A DNA stretch of 64,000 nt from Symsagittifera roscoffensis (Eukaryota; Xenacoelomorpha; Acoela; Convolutidae). Shown here one piece after another: positions 25,590 through 37,084 of the stretch. The DNA is taken from contig NC_087063.1 of NCBI RefSeq assembly GCF_963678635.1, positions 16,309,006 through 16,373,005 of the forward strand, given 5' to 3'. The position numbers and the translations under genes are program-made. Numbering within the stretch: the first letter of the stretch is position 1; every line of letters starts with the position of its first letter. The notes under the pieces were generated by a model that had not been told where the DNA came from, searched no databases, and worked only from the letters and a program-made list of their open reading frames with translations.

Positions 25590-26466
25590 AATCAGACCGA
25601 TTGATGATGCGCTTAAACGGTGGTTTGAGGATGGAACCTATGATGATGCGCTTTAACGGTGGTTTGAACTTGGAAAAATTGAAATGACTCTGGAAAAAGA
25701 AATCCAAAAAATTTGGACAGAGCCAATTTTTGACAGAAAAATTGAAGACTTGATTTGACGACTCGAACTAACGGATGTAAAAAGACTCAACGCGTTGCAA
25801 GATAGCTTTGGCTCCCAATTGTTGAACGTCATCCCGTGCATAAGTTTAAGGTTAAAACTGTCTTACCAACAACTCAGAATTGCGATAGGACTTTGATAAG
25901 GCTCAAAAATATGCCAACGGCATAAGTGCGTGTGCGGAAAAGACGTTACCGAGGATGGTTGGCATGGTCTTTCTTTCCTCAAAAGGGCAGGAGATTCTCT
26001 AGGCATTTAAGTCTGAACGCCCTTATAAAACAGAGTTTATCTTTAATTCACATTCCGCCTGTTTTAGAACTACGACACCTCTACAGGGCCGATCAGAAGC
26101 GACCAGACGGTTTGACGCTCGTTCCATGGGCTGTTCGTAAGCAGCTCTTGTGGGATGTAACGGTAGTAGACTCCTTAGCTCTTTGTAGGATTAAAGCCGG
26201 GTGTGTTTGTATCCCCGGTACCGCTGCTGCTGAAGCGGAAGAGCGAAAAAATGACAAGTATAAAGATCTTGTAGATGATGGATATCTTTTTCAACCGCTA
26301 GCTTTTGAGATTCAGGGCGCGGCTGGCCCCAGCACAGTCATTTTTTTCAGCAAACTTTGTAAGAACCTAAGCATATGCACGGAGGAACACTGAGCAGGCA
26401 GCTTTTTAAACCAGAGAATCTCCCTGGCAATAAAGATTGCGAACGTCGCTTGCGTACTCGGAACAA
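25590..26466 (+). pseudogene. Retrotransposon C-terminal zinc-motif plus RLE-like domain relic, copy 1
   Basis: Reading across one frame change, the order of motifs is a C-x-C-G cysteine pair near 25,927-25,940, a downstream His (WHGLS), an RFSRH basic stretch, then KRPDGLTLVPW and LLWDVTVVDS, then AEERKNDKYKDL and EIQGAAGPS. A Cys/His cluster followed by an RPDG...WDVTVVD signature is the pattern of the restriction-like PD-(D/E)XK endonuclease at the C-terminus of some non-LTR retrotransposons (R2-like architecture). The open part at 25,926-26,393 is 155 codons. A TGA at 26,391 interrupts, after which the conserved QRISLAI and ACVLGT words continue in the same frame. Further stops lie near 25,643, 25,759 and 25,894. 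No RT is visible upstream on this strand, so the relic is 5'-truncated. Confidence 0.6.
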
Positions 26467-26970
26467 AAAAACACAAAATAACTTCGACGAAATTTTTTAT
26501 TTGTAACACTTGTATATTATAGTTTCTCGTGTCGAGTTGCGTGTTCTTATTGAAGAAACGTAACCCGTATCGATTTTATTTGAAAAGGACATCAACACTT
26601 GTCATCTTCTTTTATCATTATCACTTCCATATCTAGAAAATTCCAAGGATTGTGACTGGAATACGTGATGAAGGGACTCCTGATTGTAACCTGTTACTAT
26701 GATACTTTTGACCTGATTACTGTTAAAAAAAAAGAAATAAGACCGATTGGGAAAAAAATGGCAATTCATGGAAATTTCCTGCGGATCTAATGCGCGCTGT
26801 GGTACTAGAACCCAAAACTAAAATTTAAGCGTCCTCTGGAATTTTGAACGGCTGTTAGCTAGCAGCTAGCCTTCCGAATTAGCAGTTTTTAAGGATTAGC
26901 AGTGTTATTGGAACGATTAGCCAAACGGTGAAGGCTAGAATATTCTGGTGTTTCAAATTTTTAAATTTTC

Positions 26971-27158
26971 GAAATATGACGTCATATTTCTGAGAAACGT
27001 CAGAAACGACCATTTTGGCAAAAACGCCGAAATAAAACACAACAACAACAGTAGTTGAGACGATAACAACGGAAAAACTTAAAATCGGAATTAGAGACGA
27101 GCAGAAATAGCAGAGACCGTTCCGAGTTGCAACTATTGTGTCGCTACAATAGTTGCAA
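26971..27158. other. 20-bp palindrome and 13-bp-stem hairpin (copy 1)
   Basis: GAAATATGACGTCATATTTC at 26,971-26,990 is a perfect 20-bp palindrome centred on TGACGTCA, the consensus cyclic-AMP response element. At 27,127-27,158, TTGCAACTATTGT and ACAATAGTTGCAA form a perfect 13-bp stem with loop GTCGCT. Nearby, CCTTCCGGAAGG is a 12-bp palindrome. No gene is adjacent, so a regulatory role is unproven. Confidence 0.8.
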
Positions 27159-29230
27159 GGCCGTTGCGAACAATGGTGAAGGGTAGAAGACAGCCTTCCG
27201 GAAGGAAAAAAGAGGTCTTATTTCCCCGGATTCAAAAGTCCGGAGGGGTCTCGGTGCTGAAACTCATAGCATTTTAAATAAATTTCTAGCTTCCCTATTA
27301 TGTCCTGAATTGAATTTAATTAACATCTGAATTCATTTTGCTAGGATTAGAAGCTAGGAGCTGGGGGAAAAGGTTGATCCATCTTCGAAAGGCAAAGAAC
27401 AAATCCTGTACTCAGGAGTTTTTTAAAGTTAAATATGAACGCAGAGCTTACTTCTTCTGAAAAAACTCTTCACTTCAGAAGAAATTTTTGCAGAGACTTT
27501 ATTGAATCAAAGTGATCCCATTCATAGTTTAAATTCTATTTTTTAAATAAAAGTATTTGCTTTTTTTGTAATTGTCAGCTGGAGTGCGGATGTTTTCTGA
27601 TATTTGTTCCAAAAATCAGCAGGCATCGCTTTTTTCTCAGCATTTTGTTATTACTTTGATAAGAAACAAGCTACAGAATCCTGTCAATTCTCTCAATGAA
27701 ATCAAATTGATGCCCGTGAGGCTTTCAAGGAAATAGTGCAGTTTTTTTGTGATGAATATAAATGATCATTGTTTTGGTTTCGAGAACTGTATATTTGTAG
27801 TAGATGCAATTTTTTTGTTTCGAGAATAAACTCCGTTTTCTTTTTACTTACAGTTCTTTGTGACAAAAAGGCTGATAATGTGAATTAAGATTAAAAGAGT
27901 TTAGCTTTTGTTTTGATTTTAGTTTTCAAAAACCCTATTTGAATAAGATCCTTCATAACATTGCTAAAAAAATTTTGTGTTTAGTTTCATGTCTTTCTTC
28001 GCCAACTATATCAATTTTTTGAGGCTTCTGAGCGTTATCTTATAATTTTTGTCTGAAATAACATCAACTTAGTACGTTTATGTTCAATTCAAGCTTTTTT
28101 AACAACGTCTAAAATTTTTCAGTAAAAATTGGCGGATACTTAATTTCAGCTTGTTTTAACCCTCTTCTGACGTAGTGATGGAGTGTTCGTAGAAAATGTG
28201 TATCAGTTTACTGTAGGCGCGACATAAGTAATTGCGCAAGTTCTTGCGTTTCGAAAAAACGTGATTCAACTTAAGCCCCTGAATAATTGATTTAGTTACG
28301 TAAGTAAAATTCAGTATTTCGAAACTTCGGGTTAAGATTATGTTCGATCAAGTTTCCAATTCAACTTTTTTTCCTCTTTTGGCATCAGAGTTCTCGAATA
28401 ATAAATTCAGTCTGCGCATTAAGACAAGATTTTTTTGAACGTGTTGCCGATGACAAATTTTCGCAAGCTTCTATTTTTTTTGTCAGAGCAATAAATTTTT
28501 TCTACCAAAAAAGGCACTAATTTTTAGAGGATTTCACATAGTTGTTACTTAAGACAAGGGCTAGTAGCTTAGCAATTGTTTTTATGTATTTGAGCCCAGC
28601 ACCAACGTTTGATTTAGCTGCAGGTCTTTAAATACTTCGGAAACAAATTTGTACGCACCGACTCCCGATCCATTAGGAAAAAACCGCATTTTTACAAAAC
28701 CTGAAATGAGTAAAAATTAAGCTATCATTTTTTTCCGGGTCTGGAACACAAAATTAAGTTTTATTGGGTGCTTAGCCAACAATTTTTCATTGTTATGAGT
28801 CAAAAACTGTGCATTGTTCTCATGTGAAGCGGCCATTTTCATCTCTCCTTTTAGTTTTGCTCATCGAGTTTCCTGCTTATTTGCTCGTTTTCTGCTCGAG
28901 AGTTTGTAAGACGTAAATTGAAGCAATTTTTATAATTGTAGTTCGATCAATTAGCTCAATCAGGCCAAAATAAAAGTCCTGCAGATTCAGCCATTCTTTC
29001 AATCAACATTTTTTTTCAACTTGACGGGCGGAAGTGTACACAAGGGAGTTTGATTGGTCTCAGGGAATCCAAACCAGCCCATTTTAAAAGGTAAGTTCTG
29101 AAAATAACTATTTTGAGAAAAGAAAAAACGTTAATTAGATTGCCAGCAGCGAACAAGCTTGGCCGAGTTCAGAAAACCTAGCGGCGCACCACCAGACGGC
29201 ATATTTGACAAACTTGTATCTAAAAGCCCT

Positions 29231-29402
29231 TAAAAGGCGGCGCTCGACAAACTGGCACAAGCATTGACCACATCACTTTCCTTTAGAAGGCGGCGCTCGA
29301 TAAACTGGCACAAGCATTCAACACATCACTTATCTTTAAAAGGTGGCGCTCGACAAACTGGCACAAGCATTGAACTTCTCGCACAAGCATCACTTCTCTT
29401 TG
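29231..29402. repeat. 53-bp tandem repeat x3 (copy 2)
   Basis: Same three-unit structure as at 21,969, at the expected offset of 7,262. No difference in unit number, so the triplication predates the large duplication. Confidence 0.9.
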
Positions 29403-29414
29403 AAAGATTATATC

Positions 29415-29831
29415 GGGTGTAAGACAACAAGCTGACTGGACTTCGAGCCGAAAAAAATTCAGGCCAGAATTCAAAAACTACATGCACAACAAAGCACTAT
29501 TTTTTCTTCTGTAAGCATTATTTTCAAAATTGTAGGGGGTTTTAGTCCATAATTAGAGTTATTCATGGAAATGCATCACTTAGGATTGGCATCCGTTAAA
29601 TATATCAGCCGGTTTTTGATATGCATAAATGTAAACATGAAAACGCCTTTACCGTGTCTTAGTTTTCAATTTTCCTTTCAGGGCTTTAATTTACGAAAAG
29701 CCAATAACTAGTAAAAAAGATCTTGAAAAACAAAAACTCTCCAAAAATTTTTTCAAATCAATCAAATTTCATAACTTTATGTCCCTCATTTTGAATTCGG
29801 CGTGATTTTCCGTCGGCTTGATGTCCGGCAC
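29415..29831. mobile_element. Diverged GGGT/ACCC miniature transposon (copy 2)
   Basis: Copy of the 22,153 relic carried along by the tandem duplication; the ends are the same. Confidence 0.7.
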
Positions 29832-30282
29832 GTTTTTATCACAACACAAAAATTAACATCTTGATTACAAAATGAAAAGCAATAACCTGATGCAAGTGTA
29901 GGTCATGCAGTTATTGTCTAGTCTAATAATGTTTGGCAGAATAAAAATGTAACAATAATAAAATTGTATTCAAATAACTTTGAATTGTTTCCACTTTTTT
30001 TTGCATAGGCTGCCATAGAAGTTTCTTCACTGAAGATAGATAGAAAATATTTTTTTAACCTAAGTTTCATGGTCTTATAGGTTAAGCCGCCCTTGGTAAG
30101 GTTTGCTTATGTGATTTCAATTTGGTTCCATACTAAAACTGATTTTCTGACTGCTGTTATACTGACTGCTGGATCTTTCTTGGAAGTTTAATTTTTAGAT
30201 GTTATGGTCTCGTCGACGGTGTCGTTCTCTTACATGATTCTTTTGAACGCTGGTAGTGAATAAAATTTGATTTTCCTCAGAT

Positions 30283-32461
30283 TCATTTCCAATTAAGACA
30301 CCTTGAAACTTGTAGTATGTTTTTCTTATATAAAATCAGATGATGAATCACAGTACCTACTGTCACAGCACGGTTTGATTGCCCAGCATAGTTGTTTTTC
30401 GAGTGATGTGTCAGATTTGATGTTAGACAGCTTAGGAAAATTGCTGGGCAATGCAAATGGCTTATGCTAGAGCATTCAAAAATAGTTTTGTTTTTTGGCT
30501 TGTCAATGCTTTTTGTTGTTTGTAATGTGTTGATTCCGTAGACCATTTTTCTTAATGAATTTTGAATTTCACTTCGAAATATATGGAATTGATCAAGAGT
30601 TACCCCTTAATACTTAACTTGTGGTTTTTCCTATACTACTCTCATCTAAAGAAATACTGAGTTTTGTATTGTTCTTTCTAGCGTGATATTTTTGGCTAAA
30701 AATGATCAGTACAGTTATGCTTGTTTTGAGTTTTAAAAAATTCCTTACAAATTAGAGAAAAAAACTTTGACATGGTTCCTGTATTATCTGCACAGCATCG
30801 TCAACTTAACTTTCATTGCAAAATAGTAGTGTTTCGTCTGCATATTGCACCACTCTGGACTTATCGGTTAAAAGTTGAGATAAATCAATTAGGTAAAGAC
30901 TAAAAAATAAGGGTCCCAAAATTACATCTTGCGGTAAACCTTGATAAAATGGATTCCAGTCGGATTCAGTGTTGTTTACTACAGTTTTTTGTTGTCTGTT
31001 GCTCATGAGTATTTTAGCATTTTTTCTTGCTGTTTCATTAAATCCCAGATGCTTCATTTAAGTCTTTAAATGGTCATGGCTTATTGAATAGAAGGCTTTT
31101 GGCAGATCTGGCAGAGATACGACAACAACTTTACTTTTACACAACGATTTGCGGAACAAAATCAGTGCAATAAAGAAGCGTCAAATGTTGAGTATGAGTC
31201 TATGAAACCATTTTGCGTGTTACCGAGCAAGTTATTAATCAAAAATTACTCGTTTAACTGTTTGCATGATAACTTATCAAAAATTTTTCAGAGTGCACCT
31301 GTTATTGAGAAAAGTTTTTAATTTACTGCTATTTTTGAGTCCTCTTTTTTGTGTCATGGAGTAACAATAGCTTTACCTCCAACTTTACGGGCAGGAGCTG
31401 GTATGCCAGATGTTTCAGGTGTCGTATTCGCCTTGAGATTGATAGATTGATCGGTTCTTTTTTCCACTAAACTTCACTTATAAACCGGGCAAAAACCACT
31501 AGTTGTCATGTTTTTTAATCTAGAGTTTCTGTTGCTTACTTCATTAGCAATGCTTAGATTTGTTTCTCAAAAAAACATCCAAGTCTGAAATCTAGTCAAA
31601 AACATCCAAGTCTGAAATCTAAACATCAAAAAATTGAAATCTAGTAAGTTCGCCGCATCAAAAAATTATTTTTGTTAATTCACTAAAAAAATTTTTCAGC
31701 AGTGCAATTTTATTGACTGATTTTCTAGAGTTTCTGGTGTCATTTATATGTTCCATTGTTGTTTTCGGATTAATTTTATCATTTTTAAGGCTAAGCTTTA
31801 GTTGGTCGTTATGACTAAAGTCTATTTTTGGAAGTGCCCTCTCTTAAGCAACTAACTAAATTAAAAACGAAATTATTGAACGTTTTCCAGGATTGTTTCG
31901 CCTGAAGAAGGATGCGCAGTTATTGTTTGTTAAGGCAGTTATAAAATTGGTTACTGAAATTTTGATTTATCGTAGATTGCACGGTTAAGCAGCAGAATTC
32001 ATCACTCAATTTTACTTTAGATACCATAGAAGAAGCTCAATAATCCATTTTAGTGGAAGGAGCGCAAAAGAAAATTTTGTTTTTCAATTCTATTGAGTTT
32101 AATTCTGTGATATTAGAATTAGTCAGTTATTTTAGATGCACTGGTGTTGATTGATTGGCAACTTCTCAGTTCTTAGGAGTTAAAATTTTCTCCGAAGATT
32201 CTCTTTCGGATTTTCAATAACTAATGTTATGGTCTCCTGTAAGATCAAGGTTTGAGTTATATGATTGCGCAAAATCAATTGACAAAACAAGGTCTGCAAG
32301 GTCTGTTGTGCAATAATTGTTTGAGGGTACGAATTGATTAATAGTAGTGATCTTTCAAATTTTAGTGAATTAAGCTTTACCCTATTGCTGTCAATTTTCT
32401 GATATGGCAGTTTTAAGTCTGTTAAGACAGGGTACAATATCTTGAGAATGAGGATCATCAC
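30283..32461 (-). pseudogene. LINE relic, copy 2
   Basis: Same relic at offset 7,262, with the same YADE change. The upstream open frame is longer here (to 32,180 rather than stopping near 32,237) because the minus-strand codon is CAG where copies 1 and 3 have TAG. Confidence 0.75.
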
Positions 32462-32850
32462 ATCTCTTTTCGATCTCTCGCTTACTACTGTTTACCCACC
32501 AAATTAAAAGAGACAGAAAGATCACTATCTAGTTTCCATAGTTTATTGCCAATTGAGTCATTAAACCATGTCTCAGTGAACCTAGTGTTTTTGAAACTTC
32601 ATCTTTTTCTGTTCAAAGACTTGCAGTTTAGATACGGAATCTTTAGCTTGTTTTTTTGTAATCACTTACTTTCTCCGGTAAGTCACAAAAAATTAAAGAT
32701 CGAGCCGGATTTTTGTGCTAATGCCTCCGCAACACAAAAATATTCTTGCTAATAGCGTTGTAAAACAAATGATAAAATTAGTTAAAGTAATCGTAATAAT
32801 AGTAAAGATAGGGAAAATAACCATGATGAACTTGCACTTGAGAGGCACCC

Positions 32851-33727
32851 AATCAGACCGATTGATGATGCGCTTAAACGGTGGTTTGAGGATGGAACCT
32901 ATGATGATGCGCTTTAACGGTGGTTTGAACTTGGAAAAATTGAAATGACTCTGGAAAAAGAAGTCCAAAAAATTTGGACAGAGCCAATTTTTGACAGAAA
33001 AATTGAAGACTTGATTTGACGACTCGAACTAACGGATGTAAAAAGACTCAACGCGTTGCAAGATAGCTTTGGCTCCCAATTGTTGAACGTCATCCCGTGC
33101 ATAAGTTTAAGGTTAAAACTGTCTTACCAACAACTCAGAATTGCGATAGGACTTTGATAAGGCTCAAAAATATGCCAACGGCATAAGTGCGTGTGCGGAA
33201 AAGACGTTACCGAGGATGGTTGGCATGGTCTTTCTTTCCTCAAAAGGGCAGGAGATTCTCTAGGCATTTAAGTCTGAACGCCCTTATAAAACAGAGTTTA
33301 TCTTTAATTCACATTCCGCCTGTTTTAGAACTACGACACCTCTACAGGGCCGATCAGAAGCGACCAGACGGTTTGACGCTCGTTCCATGGGCTGTTCGTA
33401 AGCAGCTCTTGTGGGATGTAACGGTAGTAGACTCCTTAGCTCTTTGTAGGATTAAAGCCGGGTGTGTTTGTATCCCCGGTACCGCTGCTGCTGAAGCGGA
33501 AGAGCGAAAAAATGACAAGTATAAAGATCTTGTAGATGATGGATATCTTTTTCAACCGCTAGCTTTTGAGATTCAGGGCGCGGCTGGCCCCAGCACAGTC
33601 ATTTTTTTCAGCAAACTTTGTAAGAACCTAAGCATATGCACGGAGGAACCCTGAGCAGGCAGCTTTTTAAACCAGAGAATCTCCCTGGCAATAAAGATTG
33701 CGAACGTCGCTTGCGTACTCGGAACAA
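32851..33727 (+). pseudogene. RLE-like domain relic, copy 2
   Basis: Same relic as copy 1 with the same frame break and the same terminal TGA. The residue before the stop is Pro (CCC) where copy 1 has His (CAC). Since the stop is shared, the gene was dead before the segment was duplicated. Confidence 0.6.
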
Positions 33728-34230
33728 AAAAACACAAAATAACTTCGACGAAATTTTTTATTTGTAACACTTGTATATTATAGTTTCTCGTGTCGAGTTG
33801 CGTGTTCTTATTGAAGAAACGTAACCCGTATCGATTTTATTTGAAAAGGACATCAACACTTGTCATCTTCTTTTATCATTATCACTTCCATATCTAGAAA
33901 ATTCCAAGGATTGTGACTGGAATACGTGATGAAGGGACTCCTGATTGTAACCTGTTACTATGATACTTTTGACCTGATTACTGTTAAAAAAAAGAAATAA
34001 GACCGATTGGGAAAAAAATGGCAATTCATGGAAATTTCCTGCGGATCTAATGCGCGCTGTGGTACTAGAACCCAAAACTAAAATTTAAGCGTCCTCTGGA
34101 ATTTTGAACGGCTGTTAGCTAGCAGCTAGCCTTCCGAATTAGCAGTTTTTAAGGATTAGCAGTGTTATTGGAACGATTAGCCAAACGGTGAAGGCTAGAA
34201 TATTCTGGTGTTTCAAATTTTTAAATTTTC

Positions 34231-34418
34231 GAAATATGACGTCATATTTCTGAGAAACGTCAGAAACGACCATTTTGGCAAAAACGCCGAAATAAAACAC
34301 AACAACAACAGTAGTTGAGACGATAACAACGGAAAAACTTAAAATCGGAATTAGAGACGAGCAGAAATAGCAGAGACCGTTCCGAGTTGCAACTATTGTG
34401 TCGCTACAATAGTTGCAA
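34231..34418. other. 20-bp palindrome and hairpin (copy 2)
   Basis: Identical to copy 1 in both symmetrical sequences (palindrome 34,231-34,250, hairpin 34,387-34,418). Confidence 0.8.
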
Positions 34419-34648
34419 GGCCGTTGCGAACAATGGTGAAGGGTAGAAGACAGCCTTCCGGAAGGAAAAAAGAGGTCTTATTTCCCCGGATTCAAAAGTC
34501 CGGAGGGGTCTCGGTGCTGAAACTCATAGCATTTTAAATAAATTTCTAGCTTCCCTATTATGTCCTGAATTGAATTTAATTAACATCTGAATTCATTTTG
34601 CTAGGATTAGAAGCTAGGAGTTGGGGGAAAAGGTTGATCCATCTTCGA

Positions 34649-36850
34649 TGGAGATGATGATTTTTGTCTGCTGCGCAAAAACAATAACAATTCAATAAAT
34701 AGTAGTTACCCTGTTTTTAGGAGTGACCTCGTGGTCTGGTGATATTGAGACCCAGCCATGAGCTATCTGATTTTGCAAGTAATTAAGTTAATTAGAGCGT
34801 TCTGGTCGAAGCCGGAGAACAGTAACGTTTTTGTCGACCCGATGTTAGAAAGACCACCAAAAGAACTGGCTTTGGTAGAGACGGTGAAAAACATGTTAAG
34901 CTCTCTTAGCTCTCTTTAGATGTTGGCCAGTCGTCTTAGGACCTAGCTTTATTTTCCGTCGATATGTATCTTCCGGGCAAATGTTACATAGATGTTTTTA
35001 TGGCGCTCCTGGGTGTTAGTCTTATTAACATCATGACCGGCAGAACCGTTAACGAGCACTCCGCGCCGAGCGGATGCTCACATTAACGCCCTTAAAATGC
35101 CAAAACCGCCGGGTGGAAGGGTAGTTCGGAACGCGAAAGCCTTCCGGATTACCGTGAATAGCTTTTTAACCTAGTTAAGACCGAAAATTCACGAACCAGG
35201 AAGTGTGGGGGGATTCGCGGTTCCGTCATCTCCTGAGTGGTCCGTGACCAAAAACACTTAAAGATATATATAAAACCAAACACAAATTAGTATAGTACCC
35301 AAGAAAAACAAAAAACATAAAAAATAACTGAAAAAACCAAAAACAGTAAAAAAAGTTTAAAAAATCAGTAGAAATCATCCCCCCAGACAAGATGTGATCC
35401 GACCCCCCGTTTGTTGTTGATAGATATATTGTTGTTACAGGCATTTATATCAGTCAGGATTGTTACGATCAATTTTGTGGCCCGTTTGTGAGGCTTGTAC
35501 TGTAGGGTTATTTGAGCATTTAAGCACGTTAATGATAAATTGCGCTCAATCCTGAAGGGTCTGCTGATTTGCGCTCAATTTGGAAGGGTCTTGGGAGACG
35601 ACTGATCCTGCCAGCAGTACAAGGAGCAACAAAAAGGGGCTCAACGACAGCAACAATCGACTGTTGGGTATCGTTAACAAGTTTTGTATCCCTTTTGGTA
35701 AAAAGGTAAGATAGCAATCTGTGGGGGGCTCGACAGTGCTGCACTGTAGTGACCCTTCACCGAACTGCGAATATCCGAGTGAAGCACCTTAATTCGGTCA
35801 TTAAACAAACCCGGAGGGGTAAAGTATTGCTAATATTATTACTTATATAGCCTATATAAATACTCCTATATCGTTTTTCAGTGAAAACACAGAAAGCAGA
35901 CCGGTTTTTAGGGTCAGAATAGAAATATTTTGATCCCCCCACAAATCGCGATTTTTGAGATATCGACATTTTTTGGAACGGAAAAAAGCAAAAAAATTAG
36001 TGTGTTACATCGTAATTGCACTACTATAGTAGGTAGAACCGGTTAATCTTAGTTTGGAAGTGGTTGGAACTATTTTGGTACCAAAAACCGAATTTTCGCA
36101 ATTTTTGATACTACGAAACATAACAAAACCAGAAAATTTTTTGAAGTTTTTGAGTTAGGACAGTAAAAATAGTTGTTCGGAAGCTTCCCGAAAGCCTTCC
36201 GGGTTACAAAGAAATCGAACTTAACGTGTTTGATTTAGTGGATTCGTCAATTCGGAGGGGTCCAGGTAGCATAGTTTTTCGCAAATTTTTTTCAACTAAA
36301 GCGTTTTAGATCGGGTCTTTTGCATTGAACTAGAAGAGTATAGGCCTTCTGAGCACGGATCAGTAATTTTTAGGTCGAGAAGAACAGAACTGCGGAAAAA
36401 GTTAGGCGGAACCTATAAGAGAGAAATTTCTTGACTTTAGAAAAAGCCGTTTTAGTTAATAACTTCGGAACTACTGGACAGATCCAGTTAAGCTTGATAT
36501 CTTTAGATCAGAAAAAGTAAGCGTGAAAAATTTTTGAGATTGTTTTTAGCAAATTCACCAATTCGGGAGGGTAGACCCTTCATGTTTTACAATTTTTTTT
36601 TAGGAAAGCCCTTACACCCCTACCAAAAGGTAATAGCGATTGAATGAAGTAAATTTAGGCTGTTCTAGACGAAAAGGGAAGGCTAAAGGCACAAGAAAAC
36701 CCTAATCGAGCCGAAGTTAGGCAAGCGATAAGACCCTTCACCGTTAGCGTGAATTGTCAAATAAGAGGCTTAACTTCAACCCGGAAGGGTCTAGGAAAGG
36801 ATCACATACCCATCCTAGTTAATTCAAACAGCATAATAGCATCGGAGAAC
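34649..36850. other. Right part of the unit (copy 2), no recognised gene
   Basis: This part is absent from copy 1. It is less AT-rich than the flanks and scattered with CCGGAAGGGT/AGCCTTCCGG-type words, for example near 35,139, 35,582, 35,812, 36,196, 36,250 and 36,780. A TATATATAAAA word lies near 35,265. Minus-strand open frames of about 70 codons at 35,226-35,969 show no known motif. The composition would suit an untranslated or terminal region of a retroelement, but no boundary supports that. Confidence 0.45.
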
Positions 36851-36854
36851 GTAT

Positions 36855-37084
36855 CCGGAGGGGTATAGGTTGAAAATCAAGGAAATCTCCGAAAAGCTAC
36901 TTTTACAAAACCAGAGGGCTCCCAATCCGGAGGGGTCTAAATTTTTTTTCAAATTCGGAGGGGTCTTATATTTGCTAACTCAGAGGGGTCCCAATCCGGA
37001 GGGGTCTCAATTTTGCCAACCCATAAGGGTCCCATTTTTGCCAATCCGGAGGGGTACTTTTTTTTGTCAACCCGGAGGGGTATT
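36855..37084. repeat. CCGGAGGGGT minisatellite, ~26-bp period (copy 2)
   Basis: The word CCGGAGGGGT or a one- to two-base variant starts near 36,855, 36,911, 36,927, 36,955, 36,981, 36,996, 37,022, 37,046 and 37,072. Most steps are 24-28 bp, with two short steps of 15-16 bp, separated by T-rich spacers with GCCAA. The plus-strand frame through it is open for 74 codons but repeats an NPEGS-like word, a product of the repeat. Confidence 0.85.

Larger units (their letters stand above)
19663..27386. repeat. Tandem segment copy 1 (right end deleted)
   Basis: This starts with GTGGGATCTGAAACTACAC, identical to the start of copy 3 at 37,168 (constant offset 17,505 through most of the unit). It runs through all of the shared internal parts but stops after ATCTTCGA, where copies 2 and 3 continue TGGAGATGATG. 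The next bases belong to an internal point of the following copy. Only scattered single-base differences from copies 2 and 3 are visible, for example GATTATTTTG here versus GATTCTTTTG at about 22,976. Internal map: unrecognised open frames near 19,707-20,253, a 53-bp triple repeat, a transposon relic, a LINE relic on minus, an RLE relic on plus, and palindromes. Confidence 0.92.

Noticed and set aside
35226-35969. Three adjacent minus-strand frames of about 70 codons as a split gene
   Set aside because: No family resemblance, no coherent splice sites between them, and no conservation beyond the recent duplication.
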